From the NCBI RefSeq assembly GCF_047948215.1, contig NC_134455.1, forward strand, positions 348,128,491-348,192,490: a stretch of DNA of 64,000 nt, in the 5' to 3' direction. The stretch is from Lycorma delicatula. Its lineage: Eukaryota > Arthropoda > Insecta > Hemiptera > Fulgoridae. A program made the position numbers and the translations under genes. The notes beneath the pieces are model-generated. The model was not told the origin of the DNA, searched no databases, and worked only from the letters and a program-made list of their open reading frames with translations. Shown here piece after piece: positions 22,232 through 33,103 of the stretch; positions within the stretch are counted from its first letter, which is position 1; each line of letters begins with the position of its first letter.

Positions 22232-23345
22232 CGTCGCTACTACGCCCGCGCTATATGGTTACTTACGTTTCCCGTCACAGTTAGGGGACATTTAGCCGCT
22301 CGCCTTTCCCGTCTAGCCAGACGGCTCAGCCCCTCGAACCCCGCTATCTTCATTAAACTCATGCTTGTGAAAATAATAATGATAAATCAAAGTTAAAACC
22401 TGTTCAATTTATAAAAAATATCATGTACAATAATAATTTCTTTAAGCAACAATTTAGTCAGTACAGGACCCGAAACTCTAACCCACCGGGTTGGTCTAGT
22501 GGTTAACGCGTCTTCCCAAATCAGCTGATTTGGAAGTCGAGAGTTACAGCGTTCAAGTCCTAGTAAAGCCTGTTATTTTAACACGGATTTGAATACTAGA
22601 TCATGGATACCGGTGTTCTTTGGTGGTTGGGTTTCAATTAACCACACATCTCAGGAATGGTCGAACTGAGAATGTACAAGACTACACTTCATTTACACTC
22701 ATACCTCTGAATAATTATCTAAACGGTAGTTACCGGAGGCTAAACAGGGAAAAGAAAGAAAGGACCCGAAACTCTGAGTGATCTAAGAATGTGGGTTTCA
22801 AAACAGTCCGCCTCATCTTAAAAATATTACTTATAACTGGTTACACGTACTTCGTACGGGTAAAAATGTATTTTGCCTCGTTCTTAGCGTTACCTGAAAA
22901 ATACCTAGTCACTAGTAGGTGACCGTACTTCCTTTATCACTTCTTTTTAAGAATTTTTATGTTTTTTATAGTGACAGTGGTTGAGTCATCGCGCCGTACA
23001 CCGTCGCACCTCTTAAAAAACTGTAATTCAAAAAACCCGAAAATTATTTTTTAGATATTTATGTGAAGAGTATTTGCAAACCCCAATCTAGTGAATATCT
23101 GATTTAATATATACTAGGATGCGGAAAATTTGCAATCACTGTTCACAAAACCTTTACCTTTCTTCACCCTGTTCACGGCGAAATTACGAAAATCTAGAAG
23201 TTGGTTTTTAGATATTTACGTTAAAATTACAGACACCAAAAATCAATTTGATATCTTCATTTGTTGCCGAGAAATTAATAAAATAGTAAATTACATTGTT
23301 ACTCCATTTTAAGCCTTTGCGTTTGGAATTTCAAACAATCCTTTC
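22229..23345 (+). repeat. REP-D copy 1, interrupted by SINE-1
   Basis: Begins ccccgtcgctactacgcccg and includes ttagccgctcgcctttcccg, gaaccccgctatcttcatta and gcaacaatttagtcagtaca. After the SINE it resumes and contains one copy of a unit of about 150 bases ending ccattttaagcctttgcgtt. The uninterrupted relative is 35727-36790. Starts of this kind (tatata then ctagcttccccgtcgcg) are common for non-autonomous insect retroelements, but the family is not assigned. Confidence 0.75.
22465..22775 (+). mobile_element. SINE-1, full length with 15 bp target duplication
   Basis: The element occupies 22480-22760. The head has an A-box-like ggttggtctagtggttaacg and a B-box-like GCGTTCAAGTCC, so an RNA polymerase III promoter is expected. 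The body includes ggataccggtgttctttggt and ggtcgaactgagaatgtaca, and the tail ggtagttaccggaggctaaa then cagggaaaagaaagaa. AGGACCCGAAACTCT lies on both sides (22465-22479 and 22761-22775). This is the best-preserved copy and serves as the family reference. Confidence 0.95.
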
Positions 23346-23357
23346 TTAGTGTGCACT

Positions 23358-23465
23358 AAGAATGATCAGCCTGAGTCTGTACAAGACTACACCTCATTTA
23401 CATGTCACGTTTATAATTCTCGTCTAATTGGGCTGGTGGGAGGGGGTTGTAGATTGTTCACTAAT
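23358..23465 (+). mobile_element. SINE-1b, 3' part
   Basis: Begins agcctgagtctgtacaagac and continues cctcatttacatgtcacgtt. It then has a different tail (ctaattgggctggtgggagg ... gattgttcacta) that recurs at 52221-52512. Confidence 0.7.
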
Positions 23466-23774
23466 TGAAATGATTACAATGTACACATGAAAAAAATATT
23501 TTCATATAAAAGTTTCAAATGTGGTGATCATTTAAAAAAGTAAAAAACATAAAAATAAAAAATAAAATTCTAAATTTAGGTATATGATAGTAACTAAAAT
23601 ATCCAATGAGATAGATGGATGTTTATGAATTCTTAGAAAAGTTTCGAAATGAAGTTTAAATTTTATTTTAATAGGTTATTCAATGAGTCATGGAAAATGA
23701 TATTATATAAATCACTTCTAAAATTACAGAAAAATTTATTTAAAATAACCACATCTGTATAAATGTAATTATCC

Positions 23775-23930
23775 GAACTCGTGGCTGAGTAGGTAGCGTC
23801 TCGGCATTACGTACGGAGATCCTGGATTCGAATCCCGGTAAGGCGTGGCATCTTTTCATACGCTACAATCTCTAGTCAGGCTAATGACCATAGCTGTTGA
23901 TGCACGCTCTTTCATAACAAAATAATTCTG
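23775..23930 (+). mobile_element. SINE-2-like copy (variant tail)
   Basis: The tRNA-like head is tcgtggctgagtaggtagcg with B-box GATTCGAATCCCGG. It is followed by ggcatcttttcatacgctac and gctaatgaccatagctgttg, as at 11755. Confidence 0.8.
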
Positions 23931-23946
23931 AAGTGGACACCACATA

Positions 23947-24494
23947 ACTTCCTTGTACTCTTATTAAATTATATATACCCATTTTTAAAAAAAATGAAAA
24001 GTACTTAAAATTTTATTTCATTAATAACTTCTGATTTTTTTTTCTTGTTTAATACTGAATTATTATTTATCGTAATTTTTTTATAATCAGAGGTTAATAA
24101 TTATTAATAAATCAATACATTTAAATTTTAAAAAAATATTAAAAAGAAAAGGAGATGAGTCTGATTCGAACTGATGTGCCTTTCCCTTCTAAGATCCAAA
24201 TATTTCATTAATGAAAATTTTATTTGGCACTTATTTTATAACTGGGCACTTTTGGTTCAGTCGATTGCAATCAAAGGGGAGGTGCACAACTAAATGTTAC
24301 AACAGTCCTAAATCAAAAAATTTCAACATACTACGGTTATTTTTTTTAGTTACGCGAGATACGTACGTGTACAGATGTCACGCCGAAGCTAGTCCGAATA
24401 GATTCAGGGATGCTGAAAATGAATATTACCGTTGAAATCTAAAAACCGAAATTTTTCGCGATCACAATACTTTCTTTACTTTGTACAAGGAAGG
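23947..24494 (-). repeat. REP-A copy 4
   Basis: Reversed copy from acttccttgtactc to ttgtacaaggaagg. It contains acagatgtcacgccgaagct and gattcagggatgctgaaaat. An internal deletion removes part of the middle compared with copy 2. Confidence 0.85.
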
Positions 24495-24949
24495 TAAAAA
24501 TTAATTAGAAAATTTAAATCATAATTCAGAGTAATATAATTTTAATTATTACCATTTTATATATATAATTCCATTATTTTATATATATATAATTACCATT
24601 ATATATATAATTCCGTACTTAAATATCACCCGATATATTTTAACTACGTAGAACCCCTTTTCTTCCTGCCTCCAAATACCTCTCAGATATCCAGTATAAA
24701 GTTGTTTCTGATGTTAAATCACCCGGTGATTTAATTTTATTGAATTTTATTTGATTTGATATTATATCAACAAAATGGTATATAAAAGCAACATCTTCAG
24801 GCAGACGCCTAAATTTCCTATCAACACAACCAATATCACATAAAATACAGTAGTCAAGAATCTTGCAAACAGAATGAAATTGACAAACCCAGAAGAAAAC
24901 AAAAAAAAAAAATATATATATATATAAAAGCAAAATATCTAATAATAAA
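24495..24949. other. AT-rich stretch; shares a 70-base phrase with 40.9 kb
   Basis: Positions 24642-24710 (cttcctgcctccaaatacct, ctcagatatccagtataaag) match 40907-40975. A 97-codon reversed frame (24640-24933) is not recognised. Confidence 0.5.
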
Positions 24950-25380
24950 TAATTATCCGGAAAATATGATAAATAAAATATTTATAAATACAATTTATAA
25001 ACACTATAATAATATATCAGCTAACCATCTTAATAAAAATAATAAGAGAGAATAATGTTGCATTACCATATGTCGCAGATCTGTCTGAAAAGATTAAAAA
25101 AATGCTATAAAAGGATTTCGCAATAGCCCATCAAAATTACAAGTCTGAACAGTATGTTTTCGAAACTAAAATCGCCGATAGAAAAAAATCATCAAGCCAA
25201 CGTAGTATATAGCATACCGTGTCGATTGTAACGCTGTGTACAATGGACAAACATCTCAATACCTTAAAAAAAAGAACAGAAACCCATAATATAGAAAATA
25301 AAGTGACAACCCTCACAAAACATACAACAGAACGTAAACACTCGATTGATTTCAACAGCACCAAATTATATATAAAAAGA
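24950..25380 (+). pseudogene. Penelope-like element 1: C-terminal GIY-YIG endonuclease
   Basis: Plus-strand reading gives ALPYVADLSEKIKKML, then KDFAIAHQNYKSEQYVFETK, NVVYSIPC, CNAVYNGQTSQYLKKRTETH at about 25227-25286, and LTKHTTERKHSIDF. This is the order of the linker and GIY-YIG endonuclease of Penelope-like retroelements, where the nuclease cuts target DNA. The motif normally YIGQT or YVGQT reads YNGQT, losing the hydrophobic residue. There are several stops and shifts. No RT belonging to it is seen upstream; an RT of the same class lies downstream instead. Confidence 0.7.
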
Positions 25381-25690
25381 TAATATATAAAATGCCCATA
25401 AGACCTCTTATAAATTACAAAAATATAAGCAAGAATAATTTAAGTACATTTTTACCCAATAAATTAATATAGAGAATAAATATAATTTAAAACATAGGTA
25501 CGATCTAATAGATATATTTAATAATATAAATATAAATAATACAACCAAATTTATAACTCAAAAGATACGTATACAAACATTGACACCAATAAAACTATAT
25601 ACATAAATAATAATACTCTAGCTAAATTAAAAATAATAATATAATGTATAAAATAAAATAAAAATTGTGTTAAATATAATTATTTTAAAT
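25381..25690. other. AT-rich link between the two Penelope-like pieces
   Basis: Very low complexity, with nothing recognised. It may hold worn Penelope-like sequence. Confidence 0.4.
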
Positions 25691-25699
25691 TCAATAATA

Positions 25700-25985
25700 A
25701 ATATTATCAGCAGGAAAAAGGTCAAGTATGGGATTTCCACTTTCTGCTGTTATGGGCAACATATTTATGAATGAATTGGAAAACACCCTTTTACCCGATA
25801 TATTTAATAAACATCAAATTATCTTATAAAAATATATGTAGATGATATTCTAATAATATATCATAACAATATAATAATGAAGAGGACATAACAATTGAAG
25901 AAATGAACTTTTAAACAATGATATTAAATTTGCTTTAATCAGAGAAAATAACATTGAAATAGCACTGATTACTTGGATATAAAAC
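25700..25985 (+). pseudogene. Penelope-like reverse transcriptase core
   Basis: The frame SMGFPLSAVMGNIFMNELEN matches the MGSPLSPxxANIFM region of Penelope-like RTs. After a frameshift IYVDDILIIYHNN follows, with the catalytic YVDD at 25835-25846. Later pieces such as EEMN, NDIKF and YLDIKL fit the family order. The polymerase would copy element RNA at a nicked chromosome end. It is dead here: a TAA follows KHQIIL and the frame breaks at least twice. Confidence 0.75.
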
Positions 25986-25989
25986 TTTA

Positions 25990-26002
25990 ATAATAATAAG
26001 AT

Positions 26003-26045
<43 letters not shown>

Positions 26046-26930
26046 AAAAATAAATATATAAATAATATATAAATAAATAAAATAAAAAATATAATATATA
26101 TATATATATATATATAAAAAAAACAATATATATTTTATTAAAAATAATTTTATTCATTTAAATAAATTTTAAAGTTTAAAAAACCTTAAGATAAGAATTA
26201 AACCATGAGGTTTTTTTTTTTTTTTAATAATTATATATTTTTAAATACACTTATTATAATATAATTATATTCCTTAGGTTTTTTAAACTTTAAAATTTAT
26301 TTAAATGAATAAAATTATTTTTAATAAAATCCTATTTAATTTAATTAAAAATTGATTTTAATTAAATCCTTATAAATTAAGTATTTTATTAAAATTAAAA
26401 ATGATTTTTATTAAATATCTTATTGATGTATTTAATTAAATAATTTATTTTAGATGATTATCTTTACAAAAACTATTTTACATTAAAATAAAAATCTATA
26501 TTATATTAAAATCTTTACTTAAATATAAGAGGTTATCTATTATATAATAATTTTTTTAATTTATATAACACTTATGAATTAAAATATTATATTTAATAAG
26601 ATTAAATATTAAAGGGAGAAATAGATATATTTAAATAAATATATTACTATATATAATATATATATTATAATATAACTATCTTTTTTCTTTTTTGTAACAT
26701 AATAATTAATCAATTGAATGATATAATATAAATATCTTATTATAACGAAAAAATTTTTGTTGAAAAATTAACCTCAAAAATCAAAAATTGCAAAAAATTA
26801 AAAATAAATCAAATAAGCAAATAATGTACCGTATAAAAAAAACGATATATAAAAAAAACAATATATATATATATAATATAATTCAATATATATATAAATA
26901 AATAATATATAAATATATTATTTATATAAA
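25990..26930. repeat. AT-rich insertion block in Penelope-like element 2
   Basis: Almost only A and T, with TA runs at 26006-26040 and 26092-26116. It separates the RT core from the linker of the same protein, so it is probably inserted or expanded. It includes the perfect inverted repeat listed separately. Confidence 0.6.
26132..26330. repeat. perfect 55 bp inverted repeat
   Basis: Positions 26132-26186 and 26276-26330 are exact reverse complements, with an 89-base spacer. Each arm contains tttaaagtttaaaaaacct or its inverse. The lack of any mismatch implies recent formation or strong slippage-type repair. The unit could be a small foldback element. Confidence 0.9.
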
Positions 26931-26939
26931 TACCAAACA

Positions 26940-27387
26940 AAAGCTGTTAACTACATTTTAACTCTTTTCTACCGTGGAATCAGAAAATGGCATTTTTTAA
27001 TTCACTGATTTACAGAGTAATAAAATACTTAACACACAATAATATAAAACAAAAGAATGAAATAGATAGCATTAAATATATCGCATTTAATAACTGTTAC
27101 GATACCCACGTAGTAGGCAAATTATAAACCAAAATAAAAAATTGAAAAATACAAAAAGGACAAAATAAAACTAACAAATAATACTATAGAAGAATACGCT
27201 AAAATAGAATATAATGTAAATTATAATAAGTTTAGTAAAATATTTAAAACATTTAAATTAAAAATTAAAAATAGCGTATACTACTAATAATAAAATAAAA
27301 AGGATCCTTCTAAAACAATAAAGTATCATAACAAATACGATCTAGAAAAACAAGGAGTATATAATCTTGTATGTGAAGATGTGATTT

Positions 27388-27390
<3 letters not shown>
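26940..27390 (+). pseudogene. Penelope-like linker and start of endonuclease
   Basis: Reads IYRVIKYLTHNNIKQKNEID, then SIKYIAFNNCYDTHVVGKL, and, after decayed text, NKYDLEKQGVYNLVCED at about 27335-27385. The last phrase is the entry to a GIY-YIG domain, where GVYNL stands for the GIY element. It stops at the TA and T runs that mark the non-LTR tail inserted next. Confidence 0.65.

Positions 27391-27418
<28 letters not shown>
27391..27418. repeat. TA microsatellite
   Basis: About 14 TA units next to the oligo(T) end of the inserted retrotransposon tail. Confidence 0.95.
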
Positions 27419-27426
<8 letters not shown>

Positions 27427-27900
27427 TTTCTTTCCGTAGCGGAGGAAAAAGCTTTGCCAGCCGCCGTCAGGCCCGTACTGACGGCAGTGCGGGCTCTCAC
27501 CCGCTAAAAAACCTCCCCTTCTACCATGCAGGGGCCGGATCTAAGCCATATGGTATGTACAGCCCCTGCATGATCACCCAGGCACTCCACTATCCGAATC
27601 CGTGTGACCGGAAGGCGTCCCCAGGGGGCGATCGACGAGCGACGACTCCGAGGAGCCCCCGCCGTACATCTCCAGAGCTGGCCTCCCTTGATCACCCATC
27701 ATCGAACTCCAAGCCTCCATAAATTCGCATCAACTCATCCTGCCGTCGCCGCTCTTCATTGGCCTTCTCTCGTATCATTGATGCGATCGTAGTCGAGGCA
27801 CACTCCCCCTTGTTGCCATTGCTGAGCATTACCTCGATTATATTGTTGGATTTTAAATATATTAGTATCACAAATCGTTCATTCTCAATTAGATTTACAG
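27419..27900 (-). mobile_element. 5'-truncated non-LTR retrotransposon tail
   Basis: The oligo(T) at 27419-27430 is the poly(A) tail of a minus-strand element. The protein end reads GECASTTIASMIREKANEER, then RRQDELMRIYGGLEFDDG and a stop near 27692. The 3' UTR is GC-rich and holds two stem-loops: GCCGTCAG/CTGACGGC (27463-27470 with 27478-27485) and GCGGG/CCCGC (27489-27504). Its composition stands out sharply from its AT-rich surroundings. The R1-like clade is my guess from the arginine- and glutamate-rich C-terminus and UTR style. Confidence 0.6.
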
Positions 27901-27904
27901 AACA

Positions 27905-28049
27905 CAATCAACTGCATAAATAAAAATAATAAAGATTGATCTAACTTTGTTAAACACATTATAGAGAATGGACATAATTGCAATCCAAACAAATTTTTTG
28001 AAATATTGGAATACACAAATAACATTCATATAACTAGTATACCGGAGAA

Positions 28050-28050
<1 letters not shown>
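27905..28050 (+). pseudogene. Penelope-like endonuclease C-terminal half
   Basis: The frame from 27943 gives NFVKHIIENGHNCNPNKFFE, then ILEYTNNIHITSIPEKFHIY. The HIIENGH stretch carries the conserved Glu of the GIY-YIG fold. It runs into a TA repeat and then mariner C. The next residues, MNNKS, resume at about 29450, beyond the mariner. Confidence 0.7.

Positions 28051-28090
<40 letters not shown>
28051..28090. repeat. TA microsatellite
   Basis: About 18 TA units at the left border of mariner C. The expansion blurs the TA target duplication on this side. Confidence 0.9.
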
Positions 28091-28097
<7 letters not shown>

Positions 28098-29441
28098 CGA
28101 GGTGAGTGAGAAAACTAATGAGACTGACTTTTTACTTACCAAATTTTTTATTTTTTCAAACAACAATATTATCCCCTTTAAAGTAGTTCCCTTGGGCAGC
28201 TATACACCGGCGGAGTCGTTGTTCCCACACCTGGTAGTAGCGCTGGAAGGCTTCAACTGATAGGGCTTTTAACTGGTCGGTCATAGTCTTTTGAATGTTC
28301 TCCAGAGTTCCAAAATGACACCCTTTTTAAGACATGCTTCAATTTTTGGAAAAGGAAGAAGTCGCAAGGACTCAAATCAGGTGAAGAGAAGGGTTGAGGA
28401 ACCGTAGGAATCCGTTTTGAGGTCAAAAATTCCCTGATGGAAATAGTCGTATGACACGGGGAATTGTCATGATAACAAGCATCCACTTGTCTGCAATGTT
28501 TGGTCTCACGCGAATCACTCTTTTCATAAGCCTTTCAAGGACAGCTTTGAAAAACAATTGGTTGACAGTTTGTCCTGGAGGAACAAATTCTTTATGCACG
28601 ATACCCATACTGTCAAAAAAGCAAATCAGTAGGGTTTCGATCTTTGATTTGCTCATTTGACATTTTTTCGGTCGAAGAGATGACGGAGTGTGCCACTCTT
28701 CGCTTTGCAACTTTGTTTCTGGATCGTACTCAAATATCCAGGATTCATCACCTGTGATCACATGTTTGAAGAATTGTTGGTCACTGTCAATCCTCTCAAG
28801 AAGATCAACACACACGTTTCTTCGATTGTCCTTCTGTTCCATTGTAAGATTTTTCGGCACCAATTTCACTCAAACCTTTCGCATGTCCAGATCGTCTGTC
28901 AAAATTTGATGTACGGTGAAAGTGTTTAAATTTAACTGTACGCTCATCATCCTTATTGTTGATCTCACAATAACCCTCACACGCTCAACGTTTTCGTCAG
29001 ATTTTGAAGTTGAATGTCTCCCTGAACAAAATTGATTTTCAACGTGTTCTCGGTCTTCCAAAAATGATTTGTGCCAGGGGTAAACTTGTGCTCTTGATAA
29101 GCAATGTTTTCCGTAGGCCTGTTTCAACTTTTCAAAGGTCACACTCGTGGATTCCCCAAGTTTAACACAAAACTTGATTGCACAACGTTGCTCTAAATTC
29201 CGATGCTCCATTTTCGTAACGCACAACAAAAACGCAACTTCAATGATGGCGCTCTCAAAAATAATGTGTTGGCTGAACGGAGTTGAAACCGATACTGTGC
29301 ATGTGGAAGGGATGATCAAACCGGTCCAGCACAGACACAGCATCTGTGCTAGGTAGCACCGACGCACAGGTGCGTGGTAGGTACAGCGTTGCCATATCGC
29401 TCGCAGTGTTACCAATTTCATTACTTTTCTCACACACCTCG
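28098..29441 (-). mobile_element. mariner C, full length
   Basis: Inverted ends start CGAGGTGWGTGAGAAAA at 28098 and, in reverse, at 29441; about 25 of 30 bases match. TA follows on the right at 29442-29443. The length of 1344 bases is normal for mariner. It sits in the Penelope-like endonuclease frame. Confidence 0.9.
28253..29211 (-). pseudogene. mariner C transposase, near-intact
   Basis: The start is at 29211 (MEHRNLEQRCAIKFCVKLGE), chosen because mariner similarity begins there. The helix-turn-helix part ends IRMMSVQLNLNTFTVHQIL and DDLDMRKV. A single in-frame TGA at 28870-28872 follows. The frame then continues VKLVPKNL, ITGDESWIFEYDPETK (first catalytic Asp) and RPKKCQMSKSKIETLL. A small indel near 28470 shifts the frame before YHDNSPCHT (second Asp), then SSPDLSPCDFFLFQKLK (third Asp). 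The second and third Asp are 34 residues apart, the mariner D34D signature. Only about two lesions make this the youngest-looking transposase here. Confidence 0.9.
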
Positions 29442-29789
29442 TATTTATATGAATAATAAATCTGTAAATTAACATATCAGATCTGATATTTTATTCAAGC
29501 AAATTATACAATAATTGTTAACAGCAGATTCAGTTTATACTACATAACAGTTTTAATCATCTTAATGACGAGACGTTTTTATTTTATCGTCGACTTATTT
29601 TAACTACAGACAATCAACTGTTATGAACATAATAATTTTAAATTTTATTTTCATTTTAATTCCCATTTATAAAAATTTACATGCACAACTATAAAATTCA
29701 TAATTAATGACTAGTCCCTGATGATGGAGGAATAATCCGAAAGCGCTTGGATAGTCAATACTAACAATTGTTGGTGAGTGGATACTCTA

Positions 29790-31470
29790 TTTTTTTTTAA
29801 ATTGCATAAAACCAATGGTGGCAGATGTTAAGAAAATAGCACCAAAATAATAGACAAAGACCAAAGTAGATATAAGGACCACTCTAGATTACATCAACAA
29901 AAAACAAACGCTGTCAACAAGCACGGAGATAGCCAGTGTAATAAACATATATGTTAATTTAATTTAATACATCATACATTTATATTATAAATTTAGTTTT
30001 AAGGAAAATAATGTTTAATATTTGTAATTTTTGAGAAAAATATGTTCATTGTAAAGGTTTCAATACACAGGAAATAGCAATGAGGTTATATAAAAAGATA
30101 ATTACCTAAAGATCAGATGAGTCGCCCATAAGTAAAGGGATCTATTACAATAAGGGTGGGGACAAAATATTGTTACCTAGGATGGTTAGATCAGTTAATT
30201 TCTTAGTATGCAAGAGAATTTTGTATGTGTTATGAATGAGTATTATCGCCTGAGGAAACTTAGAGAATTCTAATTGAAACGTAGTGTATTTAATTTATAA
30301 GTCTGTATAGTTGATTGGTTAACCCAAGGGATTAATAAAGATAATATTTTTAAATAAAATATGTCTTGTTATATTTAATTCTATCCAATCAAGAGGAAAA
30401 TAAACTTACATAAAAAATTACACTAATATTTTTTTGTATGTATGTACGTGAATATATTCTAATAAAATAGCATTTTTCCCCCTTTTATTTTTGTTTAAAA
30501 TTATGGTTATTTTATTCAATGTTAAAGTTATAAATGTAGTAAAAAAAAACAGATTATGAGACATAAAGAAAAGAAAAACCCATTGTTCGTTATTTTCAAC
30601 AATAAAAGCGCGTATATAACTTAATAAATATTTTAACGTCACTTTAAATATTCGTAAATTCATTCAAAGTTTTTTAACAGCAACTTCTGTTCGTCTTCCG
30701 TGTAATAAGTGCAGAGAATGGCAATTACTATACTTGAAATTACAAGTTATTAATACAAAAAATAATTTTAAGAACCGACATGCATCATTATACTTTGGCG
30801 ACAAACTAAAATAAGTATATAATAATAATTACATCGTAAATAAAATTTTGCGAGGAATAGGCTTTTATTTATAAGAAGGCAGTAGAGTACAGTTACGGTA
30901 TTTTGAATACCAAGGTTATTCTAGGTGCCAACTTAGAAGTATTTTTATATTTTTCTTGCTAAACTAATAATAATAATAATTCCTTTAAAAATCTTTATTT
31001 ACTAGGATGAAAGAAAGCAATTTTTAATATTTTGATAACATTTCCGTTAAAAGTAAATTGAAAAACAAGATTATACGTCTAAAATAATTTTTTTTTATTT
31101 ACTTAAAATCAAAACCATTTCGATTGTTAAACAATCATCATCAGTAGCCACTACGAGAAAGTTTATACATAATATTTTTATTCTGATCGATACATAATAA
31201 TACTCGTATATTATATAGATCAGATTAATTATAAGATAAATTATATAAAAACTTAAATTAGAATCATTAAAAGTCCATATTAATTATTTAAATAGAAACA
31301 AATTAAATAATGTAAAAATTAATATAATAAATACAAAACAATATTAGAAAATAATTTACAATTCATTAGCCGCTATTGAAAATTATTTTAAGCGCACATC
31401 TATCTATCTACATGTAGAATGGTATGAAGAAACTACAGAGTTTTACAAGTTTTCTAATTAGTATAAATTC
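29790..31470. other. AT-rich stretch, no gene recognised
   Basis: Nothing coding is recognised. A segment at 31270-31440 resembles the AT-rich repeat near 18.7 and 20.4 kb. Confidence 0.45.
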
Positions 31471-31850
31471 AAAAAGCTGACAACAGTTTTAGGACTACCA
31501 CAAGTTACACACACACACACACACAAAACTTAAGTTAAAATATTTATCATTTTATTTAAATGTAATATTTTTTCGTTTATTTAATTCAATGATTCTAACT
31601 AAAAATCGCGAGCGCATACCATATTAAATTCGCGCGGATGTGGCGGTACTAGCGGCGACGGTCGGCATTAATTAACTAATGTAATTTCGCAACTTAAATA
31701 GATCAGATTTCATTCATACGATCGGCAGATTGGTGTAGCCGCGAGGCTTAACGCACCAGGTACCAAGTCAACCGGGCGATCGAGTTCGAGATCCTACCAG
31801 ACCAAAATAATTTTTTACACTTGAAATGTTATTAATTTATTTAATTCACT
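31471..31850 (+). repeat. REP-B copy 3, 5' part with tRNA-like box
   Basis: Starts acaacagttttaggactacc and has a CA run at 31506-31525, then tatttatcattttatttaaa. A tRNA-like section follows (cggcagattggtgtagccgc, gatcgagttcgagatcctac). The same order occurs at 53505-53810. Confidence 0.7.
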
Positions 31851-31957
31851 TCCTGAACCTCAAAAGCCTCTAGAAGATGTAAATAAATTTAATTGTCGTT
31901 AAAAAAGCAATTAGATGGTAGCGGTGTAAGATACAAGGCCTAAAAAAAAGCTGACAA

Positions 31958-32021
31958 CACAGTTTTAGGACTTTCCCGTCACGAGACTTAAGCCGCGTTC
32001 CGGGAAGGTCCTACAACTGTG
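31958..32021. repeat. REP-B terminal hairpin
   Basis: CACAGTTTTAGGACTTTCCC G (31958-31978) pairs with 32001-32021 with two mismatches over 21 bases and a 22-base loop. Single arms of this hairpin recur at 4817 and 31485. Confidence 0.75.
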
Positions 32022-32029
32022 GGTTTTTT

Positions 32030-32149
32030 TATGATGCACGGCTTACACAGACATACTCGAAGAACTTAATTTAAAATATTTATCATTTTATTTAAATATA
32101 ATATTTTTTCGTTTATTTAATTCAATGATTCTAACTAAAGCGCGCGCGC
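32030..32149 (+). repeat. REP-B copy 4, 5' piece
   Basis: Has gatgcacggcttacacagac then ttaatttaaaatatttatca and ttcaatgattctaactaaag, matching 53510-53600. It is joined directly to reversed REP-C. Confidence 0.7.
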
Positions 32150-32760
32150 TTTTGTGCCAATCACTTTCAAATTGATACAAAAAATATAATGGTCCAAAAT
32201 CTAAATCGAGTTTGTAAATGGGCAAATTCGGACCATGGCGGTGGATATGGGGGATGCTTATTAGAAAAAACAAAATATCGTTATAACTTTCTTATTAAGT
32301 AAAATATTGAATTCGTTTAAAGTTCCTACTATCCTTTCGATAAGGGCCTAAAAATTATTAAAGTAAAATTTTGTTATATTACTACCCATTGACCTAAGGC
32401 GTGGAAAAAAATGGGGTTTTGAAGACAAAAAGTACCATATTTTCCTTAATAAGAACAGTATACAATCGGTTTAAAGTGATCGTTAGTCCTCAAAACATTA
32501 CCTAAAAGTTTTGTCTGTAACAATTTTTCATATAACCAACCCTTACGGCAAGGGATGACCAAACCTTTACTGGAATTGTAAGAAGATGGACTAGTATGCT
32601 AAACACGTGAAACGTTTTTTCACATACAAACACTGTCGTATCGAGTAAATTTAAAGTTTTTCTTAACTTTAAGGTGGAAATCTTTTTTATCCCTACTTAT
32701 CACGGGTGAATAAGTACCTCCGTCTTCCAGCGTGCCGAAAGGGATTTTTTTCAATATGTG
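32150..32760 (-). repeat. REP-C copy 2, reversed
   Basis: Reverse of 5128-5720. Shared phrases (as read on plus) include gaattcgtttaaagttccta, ctaaaagttttgtctgtaac and aactttaaggtggaaatc. Confidence 0.75.
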
Positions 32761-33103
32761 ATTAATATATTAAATATATTTTATTTATTAATATCCGAGA
32801 CAATATCAGCGAACGTTTTGAAGGGATATGCTTTTGTAATAAACACAAAAATTATTTTTTTTTAAATATTAAATTTATTGACAAATTTAAAAATATAATA
32901 CAGGTTCATTCACGGGAACCGGATGTTTTTAAAATAATCATAAAAAATTGAATATTTACTTTAAAAAAGTTTTATTGGTACTGAAACACTTGTTAAATCA
33001 AAGCATTTGTTACCTACTCATGAACGAAAAATTATGTCCGGCAAGTGATGTCCATTTTGGGCAATACATTGTTGTAGTCTTTCACAGTAACTGGCCTCAA
33101 TTC

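Larger units (their letters stand above)
25691..29780 (+). mobile_element. Penelope-like element 2, split by three insertions
   Basis: Collinear plus-strand parts are: the RT core 25700-25985, the linker 26940-27390, the endonuclease C-terminal half about 27905-28050, the tail of the protein 29444-29475, and a 3' region with ctgatgatggaggaataatc then cgaaagcgct at 29718-29748. That last phrase is the kind found just after the ORF in Penelope-like elements. Between them sit an AT-rich block (25990-26930), a non-LTR tail (27419-27900) and mariner C (28098-29441). Confidence 0.7.

Noticed and set aside
25935..26126. 63-codon frame of Ile/Tyr repeats
   Set aside because: It is a translation of TA microsatellites.
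27381..27722. 113-codon plus-strand frame (SGGKSFASRRQARTDG...)
   Set aside because: It is antisense to the GC-rich non-LTR tail, whose poly(A) end, stem-loops and C-terminal peptide read on the minus strand.
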